DNA from: Phytopseudomonas argentinensis
GTDB lineage: Bacteria > Pseudomonadota > Gammaproteobacteria > Pseudomonadales > Pseudomonadaceae
NCBI RefSeq assembly: GCF_900113905.1
Contig: NZ_FORC01000002.1
Span: 1,244,851-1,308,850, forward strand
DNA: 64,000 nt
Direction of reading: 5' to 3'
The translations under genes and the position numbers were made by a program. The notes beneath the pieces were generated by a model, which was given only the letters and a program-made list of their open reading frames with translations, had not been told where the DNA came from and did no database searches. Positions 17,163 to 27,797 of the stretch are shown here, piece after piece. Positions within the stretch are counted from its first letter, which is position 1. Each line of letters starts with the position of its first letter.

Positions 17163-18124
17163 GCCTGGCGCTGGTCGGTGACATCGGTGGTACCAATGCG
17201 CGTTTCGCCCTGTGGCGCGATGGCAGCCTGAGCGCGGTAAGGGTGTCGGCGACCGCCGATCACGCTACCGTCGAACAGGCCATCGCCGCTTACCTGGCAG
17301 CCGAGGGCCTGGCGCTCGGCGAGGTGGATACCATCTGCCTGGCCTGTGCCGGGCCGGTGGAGGTCGACCCCTTTCGCTTCACCAATAACGCCTGGCGTAT
17401 CCATCGCCAGGCGTTCTGCGCCGAGCTGCAGGTTCGCGAGCTGCTGCTGATCAACGATTTCTCGGCCATGGCGCTGGGCATGACCTGCCTGCAGGATGAT
17501 GAGTACATCAGCGTCTGCCCCGGCGTGGCGCAGCCAGGGCGCCCTGCGGTGGTGATAGGTGCCGGCACCGGCCTGGGCGTCGGCACCTTGCTGTCGTTGC
17601 CCGATGGCAGCTGGCACGCCTTGCCGGGCGAGGGCGGCCACGTCGACCTGCCGGTGGGCAGCAATCGCGAGGCGCTGGTCTGGCAGGCGCTGCATCGCCA
17701 ACTCGGGCATGTCAGCGCCGAAGCGGGTGCACTCAGTGGCAACGGGCTGCTGGCGCTGTACCGGGCTACCTGCGCGGTGGATGGTCAGCAGGCTTCGCTG
17801 CAGAGCGCGGCCCAGGTCACCCGTGCTGCGCTGGAGGGCGAGCCGCTGGCAGTCAATGTGCTGGAGCTGTTCTGCTGCCTGCTCGGCCGCGTGGCCGGCA
17901 ACAACGTGCTGACCCTGGGGGCTCGTGGTGGCGTGTTCATCGCCGGTGGCATGGTGCCGCGCTTCGCCGACTTCTTCATGGCCAGCGGTTTTTCCCGTTG
18001 CCTGCGCGACAAGGGTTGCATGAGCGATTACTTCGATGGCCTGCCGGTATGGCTGGTCACCGCGCCTTACCCGGGCCTGGTCGGCGCGGGAGTGGCAGTG
18101 GAGCAGCACCTGCGAAGGAACTAG
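17159..18124 (+). CDS. glk: Glucokinase Glk
   Basis: ATP-dependent cytosolic kinase making glucose-6-phosphate from glucose delivered by GtsABCD. The 321-aa protein of the bacterial Glk family has the phosphate-1 loop [24 protein letters not shown] around the catalytic Asp, [11 protein letters not shown] and the E-containing [17 protein letters not shown] overlap with edd indicates translational coupling. The gltRS pair follows at 52 bp. Confidence 0.96.
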   Translation: MSLALVGDIGGTNARFALWRDGSLSAVRVSATADHATVEQAIAAYLAAEGLALGEVDTICLACAGPVEVDPFRFTNNAWRIHRQAFCAELQVRELLLINDFSAMALGMTCLQDDEYISVCPGVAQPGRPAVVIGAGTGLGVGTLLSLPDGSWHALPGEGGHVDLPVGSNREALVWQALHRQLGHVSAEAGALSGNGLLALYRATCAVDGQQASLQSAAQVTRAALEGEPLAVNVLELFCCLLGRVAGNNVLTLGARGGVFIAGGMVPRFADFFMASGFSRCLRDKGCMSDYFDGLPVWLVTAPYPGLVGAGVAVEQHLRRN

Positions 18125-18154
18125 CAACTCGACGCTCTGTCTAGCATCGCCGAT

Positions 18155-18166
18155 AACAACAACAAG
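18155..18166 (+). promoter_or_regulatory. Crc/Hfq-type A-rich motif overlapping the gltR ribosome binding site
   Basis: AACAACAACAAG gives consecutive AAn triplets that run into the Shine-Dalgarno AAGGA (18164-18168). Hfq/Crc binding here would block gltR translation. The same pattern recurs before the other glucose genes. Function inferred. Confidence 0.6.
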
Positions 18167-18176
18167 GATTATCGAT

Positions 18177-18911
18177 GTGAGCCCAACTGGAAAATCCATC
18201 CTGCTGGTCGATGACGACCAGGATATTCGTGAACTGCTGCAAACCTACCTGGGCCGCGCCGGCCTGCAGGTGCGCACGGTGGCCGACGGTGCGGGATTTC
18301 GCGAGGCGCTCTGCGAAGGCGGCGCGGATCTGGTGATTCTCGATGTCATGCTGCCCGACGAGGACGGCTTCAGCCTGTGCCGCTGGACGCGCGAGCACCA
18401 GCGTTTCGCCCAGGTGCCGATCATCATGCTGACCGCGAGCTCCGACGAGGCCGACCGGGTCATCGGCCTGGAACTTGGCGCCGACGATTATATCGGCAAG
18501 CCGTTCAGCCCCCGAGAATTGCTGGCGCGCATCAAGGCGCTGCTGCGCCGGGTGAATTTCGCCCAGGAGCGCGGGGCCGAGGTGCTGACCTTCGATGACT
18601 GGCGCCTGGATATGGTCAGCCACCGGCTGTTCCACCTCGACGGCGAGGAGGTGCTGCTGTCCGGTGCCGACTTTGCCTTGCTCAAGCTGTTTCTCGATCA
18701 TCCCCAGCAGATTCTCGACCGCGACACCATCGGCAACGCCACCCGTGGGCGCGAGGTGATGCCCCTGGAGCGCATCGTCGACATGGCGGTGAGCCGCCTG
18801 CGCCAGCGTTTACGCGACACCGGCAAGCCGCCGCGGCTGATCCGCACGGTGCGTGGCAGCGGCTATCAGCTCGCTGCCGCTGTCAGTGCACAGGCTGGCA
18901 ATGCGCGCTGA
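18177..18911 (+). CDS. gltR: GltR, OmpR-family response regulator of glucose uptake
   Basis: Two-component response regulator, 244 aa. The receiver domain (about 8-122) has the acidic pair VDDDQD, phosphoacceptor D56 in VILDVMLPDEDG, T in MLTAS and K in GKPFSP. The C-terminal winged helix (about 140-235) ends RLIRTVRGSGYQL. The start is a GTG at 18177 placed 8 nt after AAGGA; the frame extends upstream into glk but without a better start. It overlaps gltS by 11 bp. In P. putida and P. aeruginosa GltR controls glucose transport genes, matching the downstream gts-oprB set. Confidence 0.93.
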   Translation: MSPTGKSILLVDDDQDIRELLQTYLGRAGLQVRTVADGAGFREALCEGGADLVILDVMLPDEDGFSLCRWTREHQRFAQVPIIMLTASSDEADRVIGLELGADDYIGKPFSPRELLARIKALLRRVNFAQERGAEVLTFDDWRLDMVSHRLFHLDGEEVLLSGADFALLKLFLDHPQQILDRDTIGNATRGREVMPLERIVDMAVSRLRQRLRDTGKPPRLIRTVRGSGYQLAAAVSAQAGNAR

Positions 18912-20358
18912 CTGGCGTCGGCTGGTGCCGATTCCTCGTTCATTGCTGGGCCGCATGCTGCTGCTGACACTGCTCTCGGTACTGGCTGCGCAAACCCTGT
19001 CCAGCGCCATCTGGCTGTCGCAGCTACGCGCCACCCAGCTCGAAGGGCTGGTGACGTCCGCGCGCAGTCTGGCCCATTCGATGTCCGCCAGCGTGCGTTA
19101 CTTCCGCTCGCTGCCGGTCGCCTACCGACCGATGGTGCTCGATCAGCTGCGCAGCATGGGTGGCACCCGTTTCGTGGTCAGCCTCAACGACCGCCCGCTG
19201 GCCATGCAGTTGTTGCCCACCACGCCGCGCAAGCTGGCGGTTACCGAGGCGGTGGGCGACGTGTTACGTGCGTCTCTGGGCCAGAAGGCGGATATTTCGG
19301 TGACCTTCGTCAGCCCCGACGATCTGCGCATCTTCAATGGCGGCGTAAAGCTCGACGAGCTGCCGCGCTCCTGGGCCCATTACGCATTGACCCTGGAGCC
19401 GGTCAACCCGCCGGTACTGGTTACCCAGATTCAGCTGGCGCCTGGCGAGTGGCTGTATATCGCCTCATTGCTGCCCGAGCCCTACACCAGCCTGGAGGAG
19501 CCGGTGCTACCCGCCCAGCAGCTGTGGTTCATCCTGCTCAGCAGCGGCTTTCTGCTGCTGTTCATCGGCATTCTGGTGCGTTGGCAAAGCCGCCCGCTCA
19601 AGCGCCTGGCGCGCGCTGCGCGGCATATGTCACTGGGCGCCGATATCGAGCCGGTGGTGGAGGGCGGTGGGCGCGAGGTGGTCGAGGTGGCGCGTGCCTT
19701 CAATGCCATGCGCGAGCGCATCAGCCGCTACCTGACCGAACGCGCCCAGCTGTTCAGCGCCATCTCCCATGACCTGCGCACGCCCATCACCCGCCTGCGC
19801 CTGCGCGTCGAACTGCTCGACGACGAAACCCTGCAAACCAAGTTCGGCCGCGACCTCGATGAGCTGGAGCTGCTGGTCAAGGGCGCCCTGCAGTGCGTCA
19901 AGGATACCGACATCCACGAGAACATCGAACCGGTGGACCTCAACCAGCTGGTGCATTGCCTGGTCGAGCCGTGCCTGGCGCCGGCCGGTAATGGTCGCGT
20001 GACCCTGCATGGCGAGGCGCGGGCGGCCTACCTCGGCAAGCCCCTGGCGTTGCGGCGCTGCATCGGCAACCTGGTCGACAACGCCCTCAAGTACGGCCAC
20101 CGTGCCCATCTGCATGTCGAGGATGACGACGAGGCCTACGTGCTGCACGTCGACGACGAGGGGCCGGGGGTGCCCGAGCAGCGCCTGGAACAGGTGTTCG
20201 AGCCGCATTTTCGCCTTGCCGGGCAGCAGCAGGGCTACGGCCTGGGGCTGGGCATCGCGCGCAATATCGCCCACAGCCACGGCGGTGAGGTGAGCCTGCA
20301 GAACCTGCGTGAGGGTGGCCTGCGGGTAACCCTGCAATTGCCGCGATCGGCCGAGTGA
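18901..20358 (+). CDS. gltS: GltS/GtrS, sensor histidine kinase partner of GltR
   Basis: Inner-membrane histidine kinase of 485 aa. A first transmembrane segment lies at about 15-38 and a second (QLWFILLSSGFLLLFIGILV) at about 206-226, enclosing a periplasmic sensor region. HAMP follows (about 228-280), then H290 in ISHDLRTPITRLRLR. The ATPase has the N-box NLVDNALKYG and G-boxes DEGPGVP and GYGLGLGIA. The GtrS homologue senses 2-ketogluconate and 6-phosphogluconate in P. aeruginosa. The ATG at 18901 lies inside the end of gltR. Confidence 0.92.
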   Translation: MRADWRRLVPIPRSLLGRMLLLTLLSVLAAQTLSSAIWLSQLRATQLEGLVTSARSLAHSMSASVRYFRSLPVAYRPMVLDQLRSMGGTRFVVSLNDRPLAMQLLPTTPRKLAVTEAVGDVLRASLGQKADISVTFVSPDDLRIFNGGVKLDELPRSWAHYALTLEPVNPPVLVTQIQLAPGEWLYIASLLPEPYTSLEEPVLPAQQLWFILLSSGFLLLFIGILVRWQSRPLKRLARAARHMSLGADIEPVVEGGGREVVEVARAFNAMRERISRYLTERAQLFSAISHDLRTPITRLRLRVELLDDETLQTKFGRDLDELELLVKGALQCVKDTDIHENIEPVDLNQLVHCLVEPCLAPAGNGRVTLHGEARAAYLGKPLALRRCIGNLVDNALKYGHRAHLHVEDDDEAYVLHVDDEGPGVPEQRLEQVFEPHFRLAGQQQGYGLGLGIARNIAHSHGGEVSLQNLREGGLRVTLQLPRSAE

Positions 20359-20360
20359 AT

Positions 20361-20397
20361 GTCACCAACTGGTGACCAAGACGCCGGCCTTCGTTAC
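20361..20397. promoter_or_regulatory. Candidate GltR operator upstream of the AGE-family gene
   Basis: GTCACC-AACT-GGTGAC is a perfect inverted repeat, followed after 12 bp by CTTCGTTAC. The same order and spacing recurs upstream of gtsA at 21860-21896. It lies directly downstream of gltRS and about 235 bp before the AGE-family gene. Assignment to GltR is inference from recurrence and context. Confidence 0.5.
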
Positions 20398-20620
20398 GCG
20401 TGGGACCTGCAGCCACCGCTAGACTCTGGCCCTTGGTTCCTCGGGGGTAATGGGCGGATGAATGCCCTCCCAGGTGCCGGTAAAGGTTTTGGTAGCCCGG
20501 GCCAAGCGAACGCGTATCCCGGTGTTTGCAGCTGGCGGCCTCGCTGCGCTGGGCCTGGGCTGGCGGTAGACGGGCAAGGCGGTGTCCGCTGGCGGGTCTT
20601 GGCCCTAATCCCCTGCATGG

Positions 20621-20632
20621 AATAACAACAAT
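20621..20632 (+). promoter_or_regulatory. Crc/Hfq-type A-rich motif overlapping the AGE gene start
   Basis: AATAACAACAAT consists of AAn repeats and covers the first bases of the start codon at 20631, an ideal place for translational block by Hfq/Crc. Seen in sequence; function inferred. Confidence 0.55.
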
Positions 20633-21863
20633 GAAAACACCTGCATTGCCCTGCGACAGCTGGCTGGTCAAGCCGGCCCATCTTGCCTGGTTGAATGCCG
20701 AAGGCATGCGCTTGCTGCCGTTCGCCAGCACCTCGGGGGTCGCCCAGGGCTTCGCCGCCCTCGACAGCCAGGGGCGACTGCCGGTGGGTGCCAGCGCCGA
20801 GCTGATCCACACCACCCGCATGACCCACTGTTTCGCCCTGGCTCATATTCAGGGGGTTCCCGGTTACGCCCACCTGGTCGATCACGGCATCGCCACGCTG
20901 CAGGGCGCCTTGCGTGACGAGCAGGCAGGTGGCTGGTTCGCCGACGCCAGTCGGCGGGGCGACAAGTCTGCCTACCTGCATGCTTTCGTGGCCCTGGCCG
21001 CCAGCTCCGCGCAGGCTGCTGCCAGGCCTGGAGCCGAGGCGCTGCTGGGCGAGGCGATCGGCATCATCGAGCGGCACTTCTGGTGCGAGGAGGAGGGCGC
21101 ACTGCGTGAGAGCTTCAGCCGCGACTGGTCCCAGGAAGAAGCCTATCGCGGTGCCAACAGCAACATGCACGCCACCGAGGCATTTCTCGCCCTGGCTGAT
21201 GTCACGGGTGACGCCCTTTGGCTACAGCGCGCGCTGCGCATCGTCGAGCGCCTGATCCACGAGCATGCCGCCTCCCGGGGGCATGTGGTGGTCGAGCATT
21301 TCGACAAGCACTGGCAGGCGTTGCCCGAGTACAACGCCGCCAACCCTGCCGACCCGTTCCGGCCCTATGGCAGCACGCCGGGGCACAGTTTCGAGTGGGC
21401 GCGTCTGCTGCTGCATCTGGAGGCCGCCCTGCAGCGCGCGGGGCTCGCTGCGCCAGGCTGGCTGCTTGAGGATGCTCGCGGCTTGTTCGCCAGCGCCTGC
21501 CGCGATGCCTGGCATGCCGATGGCGCACCCGGGCTGGTCTACAGCCTCGACTGGCAGGCACGGCCCGTGGTGCGCGCGCGTCTGCACTGGGTGCAGGCCG
21601 AGGCCAGCGCGGCGGCAGCGGCGCTGTTGCGGCGTACCGGCGAGCCAGTCTACGAGCAGTGGTACCGGCTCTTCTGGGAGTTCACAGCGAGCCATTTCAT
21701 CGATCTGCAACGGGGCAGCTGGCACCACGAGCTCGATGCCGACAACCGGCCGGCCGCCAGCATCTGGCCCGGCAAGCCCGATCTGTATCACGCCTATCAG
21801 GCCGTGCTGTTGCCGCGCTTGCCGCTGGCACCGAGCCTGGCCACAGCGCTGGCGGCAATGTAA
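20631..21863 (+). CDS. AGE-family aldose-ketose isomerase (mannose isomerase-like)
   Basis: 410-aa (alpha/alpha)6-barrel protein of the N-acylglucosamine 2-epimerase superfamily, YihS/mannose-isomerase group. Conserved features include ELIHTTRMTHCFALAH, the NSNMHATEAFLALADVTGD block and EHFDKHWQALPEYN, whose His residues line the catalytic pocket of relatives. TPGHSFEWARLLLHLE carries further pocket residues. Such enzymes interconvert mannose, fructose and glucose, or sulfosugars. The gene is often misannotated as mannose-6-phosphate isomerase in P. putida, where it occupies the same site between gltS and gtsA. The start at 20631 replaces a longer frame from 20526. The exact substrate is not determined. 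Confidence 0.85.
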   Translation: MKTPALPCDSWLVKPAHLAWLNAEGMRLLPFASTSGVAQGFAALDSQGRLPVGASAELIHTTRMTHCFALAHIQGVPGYAHLVDHGIATLQGALRDEQAGGWFADASRRGDKSAYLHAFVALAASSAQAAARPGAEALLGEAIGIIERHFWCEEEGALRESFSRDWSQEEAYRGANSNMHATEAFLALADVTGDALWLQRALRIVERLIHEHAASRGHVVVEHFDKHWQALPEYNAANPADPFRPYGSTPGHSFEWARLLLHLEAALQRAGLAAPGWLLEDARGLFASACRDAWHADGAPGLVYSLDWQARPVVRARLHWVQAEASAAAAALLRRTGEPVYEQWYRLFWEFTASHFIDLQRGSWHHELDADNRPAASIWPGKPDLYHAYQAVLLPRLPLAPSLATALAAM

Positions 21864-21896
21864 CGACATGGTGACATTCATGCATCCCTTCGTTAC
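21860..21896. promoter_or_regulatory. Candidate GltR operator upstream of gtsA
   Basis: GTAACG-ACAT-GGTGAC, then 12 bp, then CTTCGTTAC. This reproduces the tripartite arrangement at 20361-20397 with only the left half-site degenerate. The outer GTAACGA and TCGTTAC are also complementary. It begins over the stop codon of the AGE gene, about 80 bp upstream of gtsA. Confidence 0.5.
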
Positions 21897-21955
21897 CTGG
21901 CCCCGTGCCAACCCTGATTACACTCCCTGCAACGCAAGCGCCATGACTTGCCGCT

Positions 21956-21968
21956 AACAACAAGAAAG
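21956..21968 (+). promoter_or_regulatory. Crc/Hfq-type A-rich motif and RBS of gtsA
   Basis: AACAACAAGAAAG is made of AAn triplets and overlaps the Shine-Dalgarno AAAGG (21965-21969) of gtsA. The glucose transporter is a recognised class of Crc-controlled gene in pseudomonads; the site is recognised by sequence. Confidence 0.6.
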
Positions 21969-21976
21969 GTACTTCG

Positions 21977-23245
21977 ATGAACGCGATCACCCGTCTCGCT
22001 ACTGCCGTTTCTCTCGCCTCGCTGTTTCCCCTCACCGCCCTCGCAGCCGACTCCAAAGGCACCGTCGAAGTCGTGCACTGGTGGACTTCCGGTGGCGAAG
22101 CGGCAGCCGTGAAGGTTCTGCGTGAGCTGGTCGAAAAAGACGGCTACACCTGGAAGGACAGTGCCGTGGCCGGCGGTGCCGGCTCTGCCGCCATGACCGT
22201 ACTCAAGACCCGCGTGGTCTCCGGCAACCCACCTGGTGCTGCGCAGATCAAGGGCCCGGACCTGCAGGAGTGGGGCGCGCTGGATCTGCTCGCCCCGTTG
22301 GATGACGTGGCCAAGGCCAACAACTGGGACGGCCTGCTCTCCAAGACCGTTTCCAACACCATGAAATACGACGGGCACTACGTGGCCGTGCCGGTGAACA
22401 TCCACCGCGTCAACTGGCTGTGGATCAACCCGGCGGTCTTCAAGAAGGCCGGAATCGACAAGGCGCCAACCACCCTCGACGAACTGTATGCCGCTGGCGA
22501 CAAGCTCAAGGCTGCCGGCTTCGTGCCGCTGGCCCACGGTGGCCAGCCGTGGCAGGACAGCACCGTGTTCGAGGGGCTGGTGCTGGGCATCATGGGCGCC
22601 GAGGGCTACCACAAGGCGTTCGTCGAGAACGACGAAGCGACCCTTACCAGCCCGCAGATGACCGAGGTGTTCACTGCGCTGAAAAAGCTCTCCACCTACA
22701 TGGACGACAACCGTGCCGGGCGTGACTGGAACCTGGCCACCGCCGAAGTCATCGACGGCAAGGCCGGTATGCAGATCATGGGCGACTGGGCCAAGAGCGA
22801 ATGGACGGCCGCCGGCAAGGTAGCCGGCAAGGACTACCAGTGTGTACCGATGCCGGGTACCGCCGGTAGTTACACCTACAACATCGATTCGCTGGCCATG
22901 TTCAAGCTCAAGAACGAAGGCGACGTCGCTGCTCAGCATGCCCTTGCGCGTATCGCCCTGGAGCCCGAGTTCCAGTACGTGTTCAACGAGAACAAGGGCT
23001 CGATCCCGGTGCGTTCGGACCTGGACATGAGCAAGTTCGACAGCTGCGCCCAGGCCTCCATGAAGGATTTCCAGGAAGCCGACAAGGGCGGCAAGCTGGA
23101 GCCGAGCATGGCCCACAGCATGGCCACCAACCTGGCGGTGCAGGGGGCGATCTTCGACGTGGTCACCAACTTCATGAGCGACAAGAACGCCGACCCGAGC
23201 AAGGCCGGCGCGCAGATCGCCGCGGCCATCAAGTCCGCGCAGTAG
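21977..23245 (+). CDS. gtsA: GtsA, periplasmic glucose-binding protein
   Basis: Substrate-binding protein of the glucose ABC importer, 422 aa, solute-binding family 1. A Sec signal peptide ([20 protein letters not shown], cut near residue 24) leads to the mature start [19 protein letters not shown]. The WWTSGGE and GDWAKSEW segments are typical of Gram-negative glucose-binding proteins. It is followed by gtsBCD. The 116-bp gap to gtsB is larger than between the other genes. Confidence 0.95.
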   Translation: MNAITRLATAVSLASLFPLTALAADSKGTVEVVHWWTSGGEAAAVKVLRELVEKDGYTWKDSAVAGGAGSAAMTVLKTRVVSGNPPGAAQIKGPDLQEWGALDLLAPLDDVAKANNWDGLLSKTVSNTMKYDGHYVAVPVNIHRVNWLWINPAVFKKAGIDKAPTTLDELYAAGDKLKAAGFVPLAHGGQPWQDSTVFEGLVLGIMGAEGYHKAFVENDEATLTSPQMTEVFTALKKLSTYMDDNRAGRDWNLATAEVIDGKAGMQIMGDWAKSEWTAAGKVAGKDYQCVPMPGTAGSYTYNIDSLAMFKLKNEGDVAAQHALARIALEPEFQYVFNENKGSIPVRSDLDMSKFDSCAQASMKDFQEADKGGKLEPSMAHSMATNLAVQGAIFDVVTNFMSDKNADPSKAGAQIAAAIKSAQ

Positions 23246-23361
23246 CGTGAAACGGGCCGCCGTCCGGTGGTCCACGCGCTCTTACCAGCCGTTCGTGCGA
23301 CAGGCGCTGTGCCTGTCGCCGGCGGAGTTCGTCCCGACTTTCTCTACACACGGTAGGCCCG

Positions 23362-24270
23362 ATGAGTGTCACGACGGTAATCGGCAAGGCTTCACCCTTC
23401 GATGCGCTGCAGCGCTGGCTGCCCAAGCTGGTGCTGGCGCCCACCATGTTGGTGGTGCTGGTGGGGTTCTACGGCTACATCCTTTGGACGGCGGTACTGT
23501 CGTTCACCAATTCCAGCTTCATGCCCAGCTACAAGTGGGTGGGCCTGCAGCAATACGTGCGCTTGCTGGACAACGACCGCTGGTGGGTGGCGAGCAAGAA
23601 CCTGATGGTGTTCGGCGGCATGTTCATCGCCATCAGCCTGGTCATCGGCGTGCTCTTGGCGGTGCTGCTCGACCAGCGTATCCGCCGCGAGGGCGTCATC
23701 CGCACCATTTACCTGTACCCCATGGCACTGTCGATGATCGTTACCGGCACCGCCTGGAAATGGCTGCTCAATCCGGGCCTGGGCCTGGACAAGCTGCTGC
23801 GCGACTGGGGCTGGGAAGGCTTCCGCCTGGACTGGCTGGTGGACCCCGATCGGGTCGTCTACTGCCTGGTGATCGCTGCCGTGTGGCAGGCCTCGGGCTT
23901 CGTCATGGCGCTGTTCCTGGCCGGGCTGCGCAGCGTCGACCAGTCGATCATTCGCGCCGCCCAGGTGGACGGCGCCAGCCTGCCGACCATCTACCTGCGC
24001 ATCGTGCTGCCGAGCCTGCGCCCGGTGTTCTTCAGTGCGGTGATGATCCTCGCCCATATCGCCATCAAGAGCTTCGACCTGGTGGCGGCGATGACCGCCG
24101 GCGGGCCTGGCTACGCCTCCGATCTGCCGGCGATGTTCATGTACAACTTCACCTTCAGCCGCGGCCAGATGGGCATCGGCTCGGCCAGCGCGATGCTCAT
24201 GCTCGGCGCGATCCTGGCGATTCTGGTGCCGTACCTCTACTCGGAATTGCGAGGCAAGCGCCATGACTAA
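23362..24270 (+). CDS. gtsB: GtsB, glucose ABC transporter permease
   Basis: 302-aa inner-membrane permease of the MalF/UgpA type with six predicted helices. The cytoplasmic EAA loop appears as RAAQVDGASLPTIYLRIVLPSLRP, which docks on GtsD. The first helix is LVVLVGFYGYILWTAVL. It is the partner of GtsC and overlaps that gene by 8 bp. No clear substrate-determining residue can be read from the sequence; the glucose assignment follows synteny with the P. putida gts operon. Confidence 0.94.
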   Translation: MSVTTVIGKASPFDALQRWLPKLVLAPTMLVVLVGFYGYILWTAVLSFTNSSFMPSYKWVGLQQYVRLLDNDRWWVASKNLMVFGGMFIAISLVIGVLLAVLLDQRIRREGVIRTIYLYPMALSMIVTGTAWKWLLNPGLGLDKLLRDWGWEGFRLDWLVDPDRVVYCLVIAAVWQASGFVMALFLAGLRSVDQSIIRAAQVDGASLPTIYLRIVLPSLRPVFFSAVMILAHIAIKSFDLVAAMTAGGPGYASDLPAMFMYNFTFSRGQMGIGSASAMLMLGAILAILVPYLYSELRGKRHD

Positions 24271-25093
24271 AGCCTTCAGCCCAAGCCGCCTGGCGATTCA
24301 CGCCACCCTGTTGTTCGCCGCCGCGCTGTATCTGGTGCCGCTGGTGGTGATGCTGCTGACCAGCTTCAAGACCCCCGAGGACGTGCGCGCCGGCAATCTG
24401 CTGTCGCTGCCCGATGCCTTCACCCTGATCGGCTGGGTCAAGGCCTGGGACGTGGTCGGCGGGCACTTCTGGAACTCGGCGAAAATGGCCATTCCGGCGG
24501 TGCTGATCTCCACGGCGATCGGCGCGCTGAACGGCTACGTGCTGTCGATGTGGCGCTTCCGCGGCTCGCAGCTGTTCTTCGGCCTGCTGCTGTTCGGTTG
24601 CTTCCTGCCGTTCCAGACCATCCTGCTGCCGGCCTCGTTCACCCTTGGCAAGTTCGGCCTGGCCAACACCACCCCCGGCCTGGTGCTGGTGCACGTGGTC
24701 TACGGCATCGCCTTCACCACGCTGTTCTTCCGCAACTTCTACGTCAGTGTGCCGGATGCCCTGGTCAAGGCGGCGCGCCTGGATGGCGCCGGGTTCTTCA
24801 CCATCTTCGGGCGCATCCTGCTGCCCATGTCGGTGCCGATCATCATGGTCTGCCTGATCTGGCAGTTCACCCAGATCTGGAACGATTTCCTCTTCGGCGT
24901 GGTGTTCGCCAGTGGCGACGCTCAGCCGATAACCGTGGCCCTCAACAACCTGGTGAATACCAGTACCGGGGCCAAGGAATACAACGTGGACATGGCCGCG
25001 GCGATGATCGCCGGGCTGCCGACCCTGCTGGTGTACATCCTGGCGGGCAAGTATTTCCTGCGCGGCCTCACGGCTGGCGCGGTCAAGGGTTGA
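24263..25093 (+). CDS. gtsC: GtsC, glucose ABC transporter permease
   Basis: 276-aa permease of the MalG type. It starts MTKAFSPSRLAIHATLLFAA with a first helix through YLVPLVVMLLTSFK. The EAA loop is KAARLDGAGFFTIFGRILLPMSVP. Overlap with gtsB supports coupled synthesis of the heterodimeric channel. gtsD follows after 47 bp. It ends GLTAGAVKG, as in other sugar permeases of this group. Confidence 0.94.
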   Translation: MTKAFSPSRLAIHATLLFAAALYLVPLVVMLLTSFKTPEDVRAGNLLSLPDAFTLIGWVKAWDVVGGHFWNSAKMAIPAVLISTAIGALNGYVLSMWRFRGSQLFFGLLLFGCFLPFQTILLPASFTLGKFGLANTTPGLVLVHVVYGIAFTTLFFRNFYVSVPDALVKAARLDGAGFFTIFGRILLPMSVPIIMVCLIWQFTQIWNDFLFGVVFASGDAQPITVALNNLVNTSTGAKEYNVDMAAAMIAGLPTLLVYILAGKYFLRGLTAGAVKG

Positions 25094-25140
25094 AAAGCTG
25101 CTGCGCTCGCTCGCGGCACTTTCGAAGTGGAGAGAAGTAG

Positions 25141-26289
25141 ATGGCAACGCTTGAACTGCGCAACGTCAACAAGTCCTATGGCAGCGGCCTGACGGACACC
25201 CTGAAAAGCATCGATCTGAAGATCGACGATGGCGAATTCCTGATCCTGGTCGGCCCCTCGGGCTGCGGTAAATCCACCCTGATGAACTGCATCGCCGGGC
25301 TGGAGAGCATCAGCAATGGTGCCATCCTGGTCGATGATGCCGATATCAGCGGCATGAGCCCCAAGGATCGCGACATCGCCATGGTGTTCCAGTCCTATGC
25401 GCTGTACCCGACCATGAACGTGCGCGACAACATCGCCTTTGGCCTGAAGATGCGCAAGATGGCGCCGGCGGCCATCGACGAGGAAGTGGCGCGGGTCGCC
25501 AAGTTGCTGCAGATCGAGCACCTGTTGGCGCGCAAGCCCGGCCAGCTGTCCGGTGGCCAGCAACAGCGCGTGGCCATGGGGCGGGCCCTGGCACGACGGC
25601 CGAAGATCTACCTGTTCGATGAGCCGCTGTCCAACCTCGATGCCAAGCTGCGGGTGGAGATGCGCACCGAGATCAAGCTGATGCACCAGCGCCTGAAGAC
25701 CACCACGGTGTACGTCACCCACGACCAGATCGAGGCCATGACCCTGGGCGACAAGGTGGCGGTGATGAAGGAGGGGGTGATCCAGCAGTTCGGCACACCC
25801 CAGCAGATCTACAACGACCCGTCGAACCTGTTCGTGGCCAGCTTTATCGGCTCGCCGCCAATGAACTTCGTGCCGGTTCAGCTGCAACGTCGGGCCGGCC
25901 AGGTATCGGCCATCCTCGCTTCCGCCGAGGGGCGTTGCGAGCTGCCCCTGGGCGAGCTGCCCGAAGGCGCCGAAAGGCGCGAGCTGCTGCTCGGCGTGCG
26001 GCCCGAGCAGGTGCAGCTGGCCACTGGCGCCGGGCAGGACAATGCTCTAGCTGCGCGGGTAGAAGTCACCGAGCCCACCGGGCCGGACACCCTGGTTTTC
26101 GTGACCGTCAATGACAGCAAGCTATGTTGTCGCCTGGCGCCCGATCAGGCGCCACCGGTGGGTCAGCGTCTGGAGCTGCAGATAGATGCCTCGCGGGCCC
26201 TGCTGTTCGATGCCAAGAGTGGCGAGCGCGTGCGGCCCCTGGCCAGCACCGTGCAGCCGAGCAACGTCACCTCGCTAACGAATCGTTGA
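25141..26289 (+). CDS. gtsD: GtsD, glucose ABC transporter ATPase
   Basis: 382-aa MalK/UgpC-type ATPase. The nucleotide domain (1-240) has Walker [10 protein letters not shown] (37-45), signature [15 protein letters not shown] (about 136-150), Walker [13 protein letters not shown] and H-loop YVTHDQ. The C-terminal OB-type regulatory domain (TOBE, about 245-365) contains [10 protein letters not shown]. It energises glucose uptake through GtsBC. GAGAGAAG precedes the ATG. Confidence 0.95.
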   Translation: MATLELRNVNKSYGSGLTDTLKSIDLKIDDGEFLILVGPSGCGKSTLMNCIAGLESISNGAILVDDADISGMSPKDRDIAMVFQSYALYPTMNVRDNIAFGLKMRKMAPAAIDEEVARVAKLLQIEHLLARKPGQLSGGQQQRVAMGRALARRPKIYLFDEPLSNLDAKLRVEMRTEIKLMHQRLKTTTVYVTHDQIEAMTLGDKVAVMKEGVIQQFGTPQQIYNDPSNLFVASFIGSPPMNFVPVQLQRRAGQVSAILASAEGRCELPLGELPEGAERRELLLGVRPEQVQLATGAGQDNALAARVEVTEPTGPDTLVFVTVNDSKLCCRLAPDQAPPVGQRLELQIDASRALLFDAKSGERVRPLASTVQPSNVTSLTNR

Positions 26290-26334
26290 GAAGGAGCCGG
26301 CGTCGCAGTCCTGATGCCGGCATTGCAAAGCGGT

Positions 26335-27596
<1,262 letters not shown>

Positions 27597-27629
27597 GGCG
27601 CTGAAGCCTTGCGTTTGCGTGACCCCTTT

Positions 27630-27785
27630 GGTGGGTTACGCGGCGCGCCGGGATCGTGTTGAGTCACCGTAAGCGTTCGGGCGCCGCTCCACCCACCCTA
27701 CGGTCCCCATCCCGTAGGGTGGGTGGCGGTGTCGGTCGCTATCGCAGGCTTGGCTCGGTCTCTGGGCGCCGTAACCCACATAACC
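27630..27785. repeat. Nested REP-type inverted repeats between oprB and hexR
   Basis: CCACCCACCCTACGG (27689-27703) and CCGTAGGGTGGGTGG (27712-27726) are perfect 15-bp complements around an 8-nt loop. They are embedded in outer arms GTGGGTTACGCGGCGC and GGCGCCGTAACCCAC near 27632 and 27768. The GTAGGGTGGGTTACG type is common as intergenic repeat in pseudomonads. It may end oprB and hexR transcription, as the two genes converge here. P. putida has galM at this site; no galM remnant is seen. Confidence 0.7.
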
Positions 27786-27797
27786 GCATGGCCGGGG

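Noticed and set aside
18036..18176. N-terminal extension of GltR from an ATG at 18036
   Set aside because: It lies within glk. The receiver domain starts after the GTG at 18177, which has AAGGA at proper spacing.
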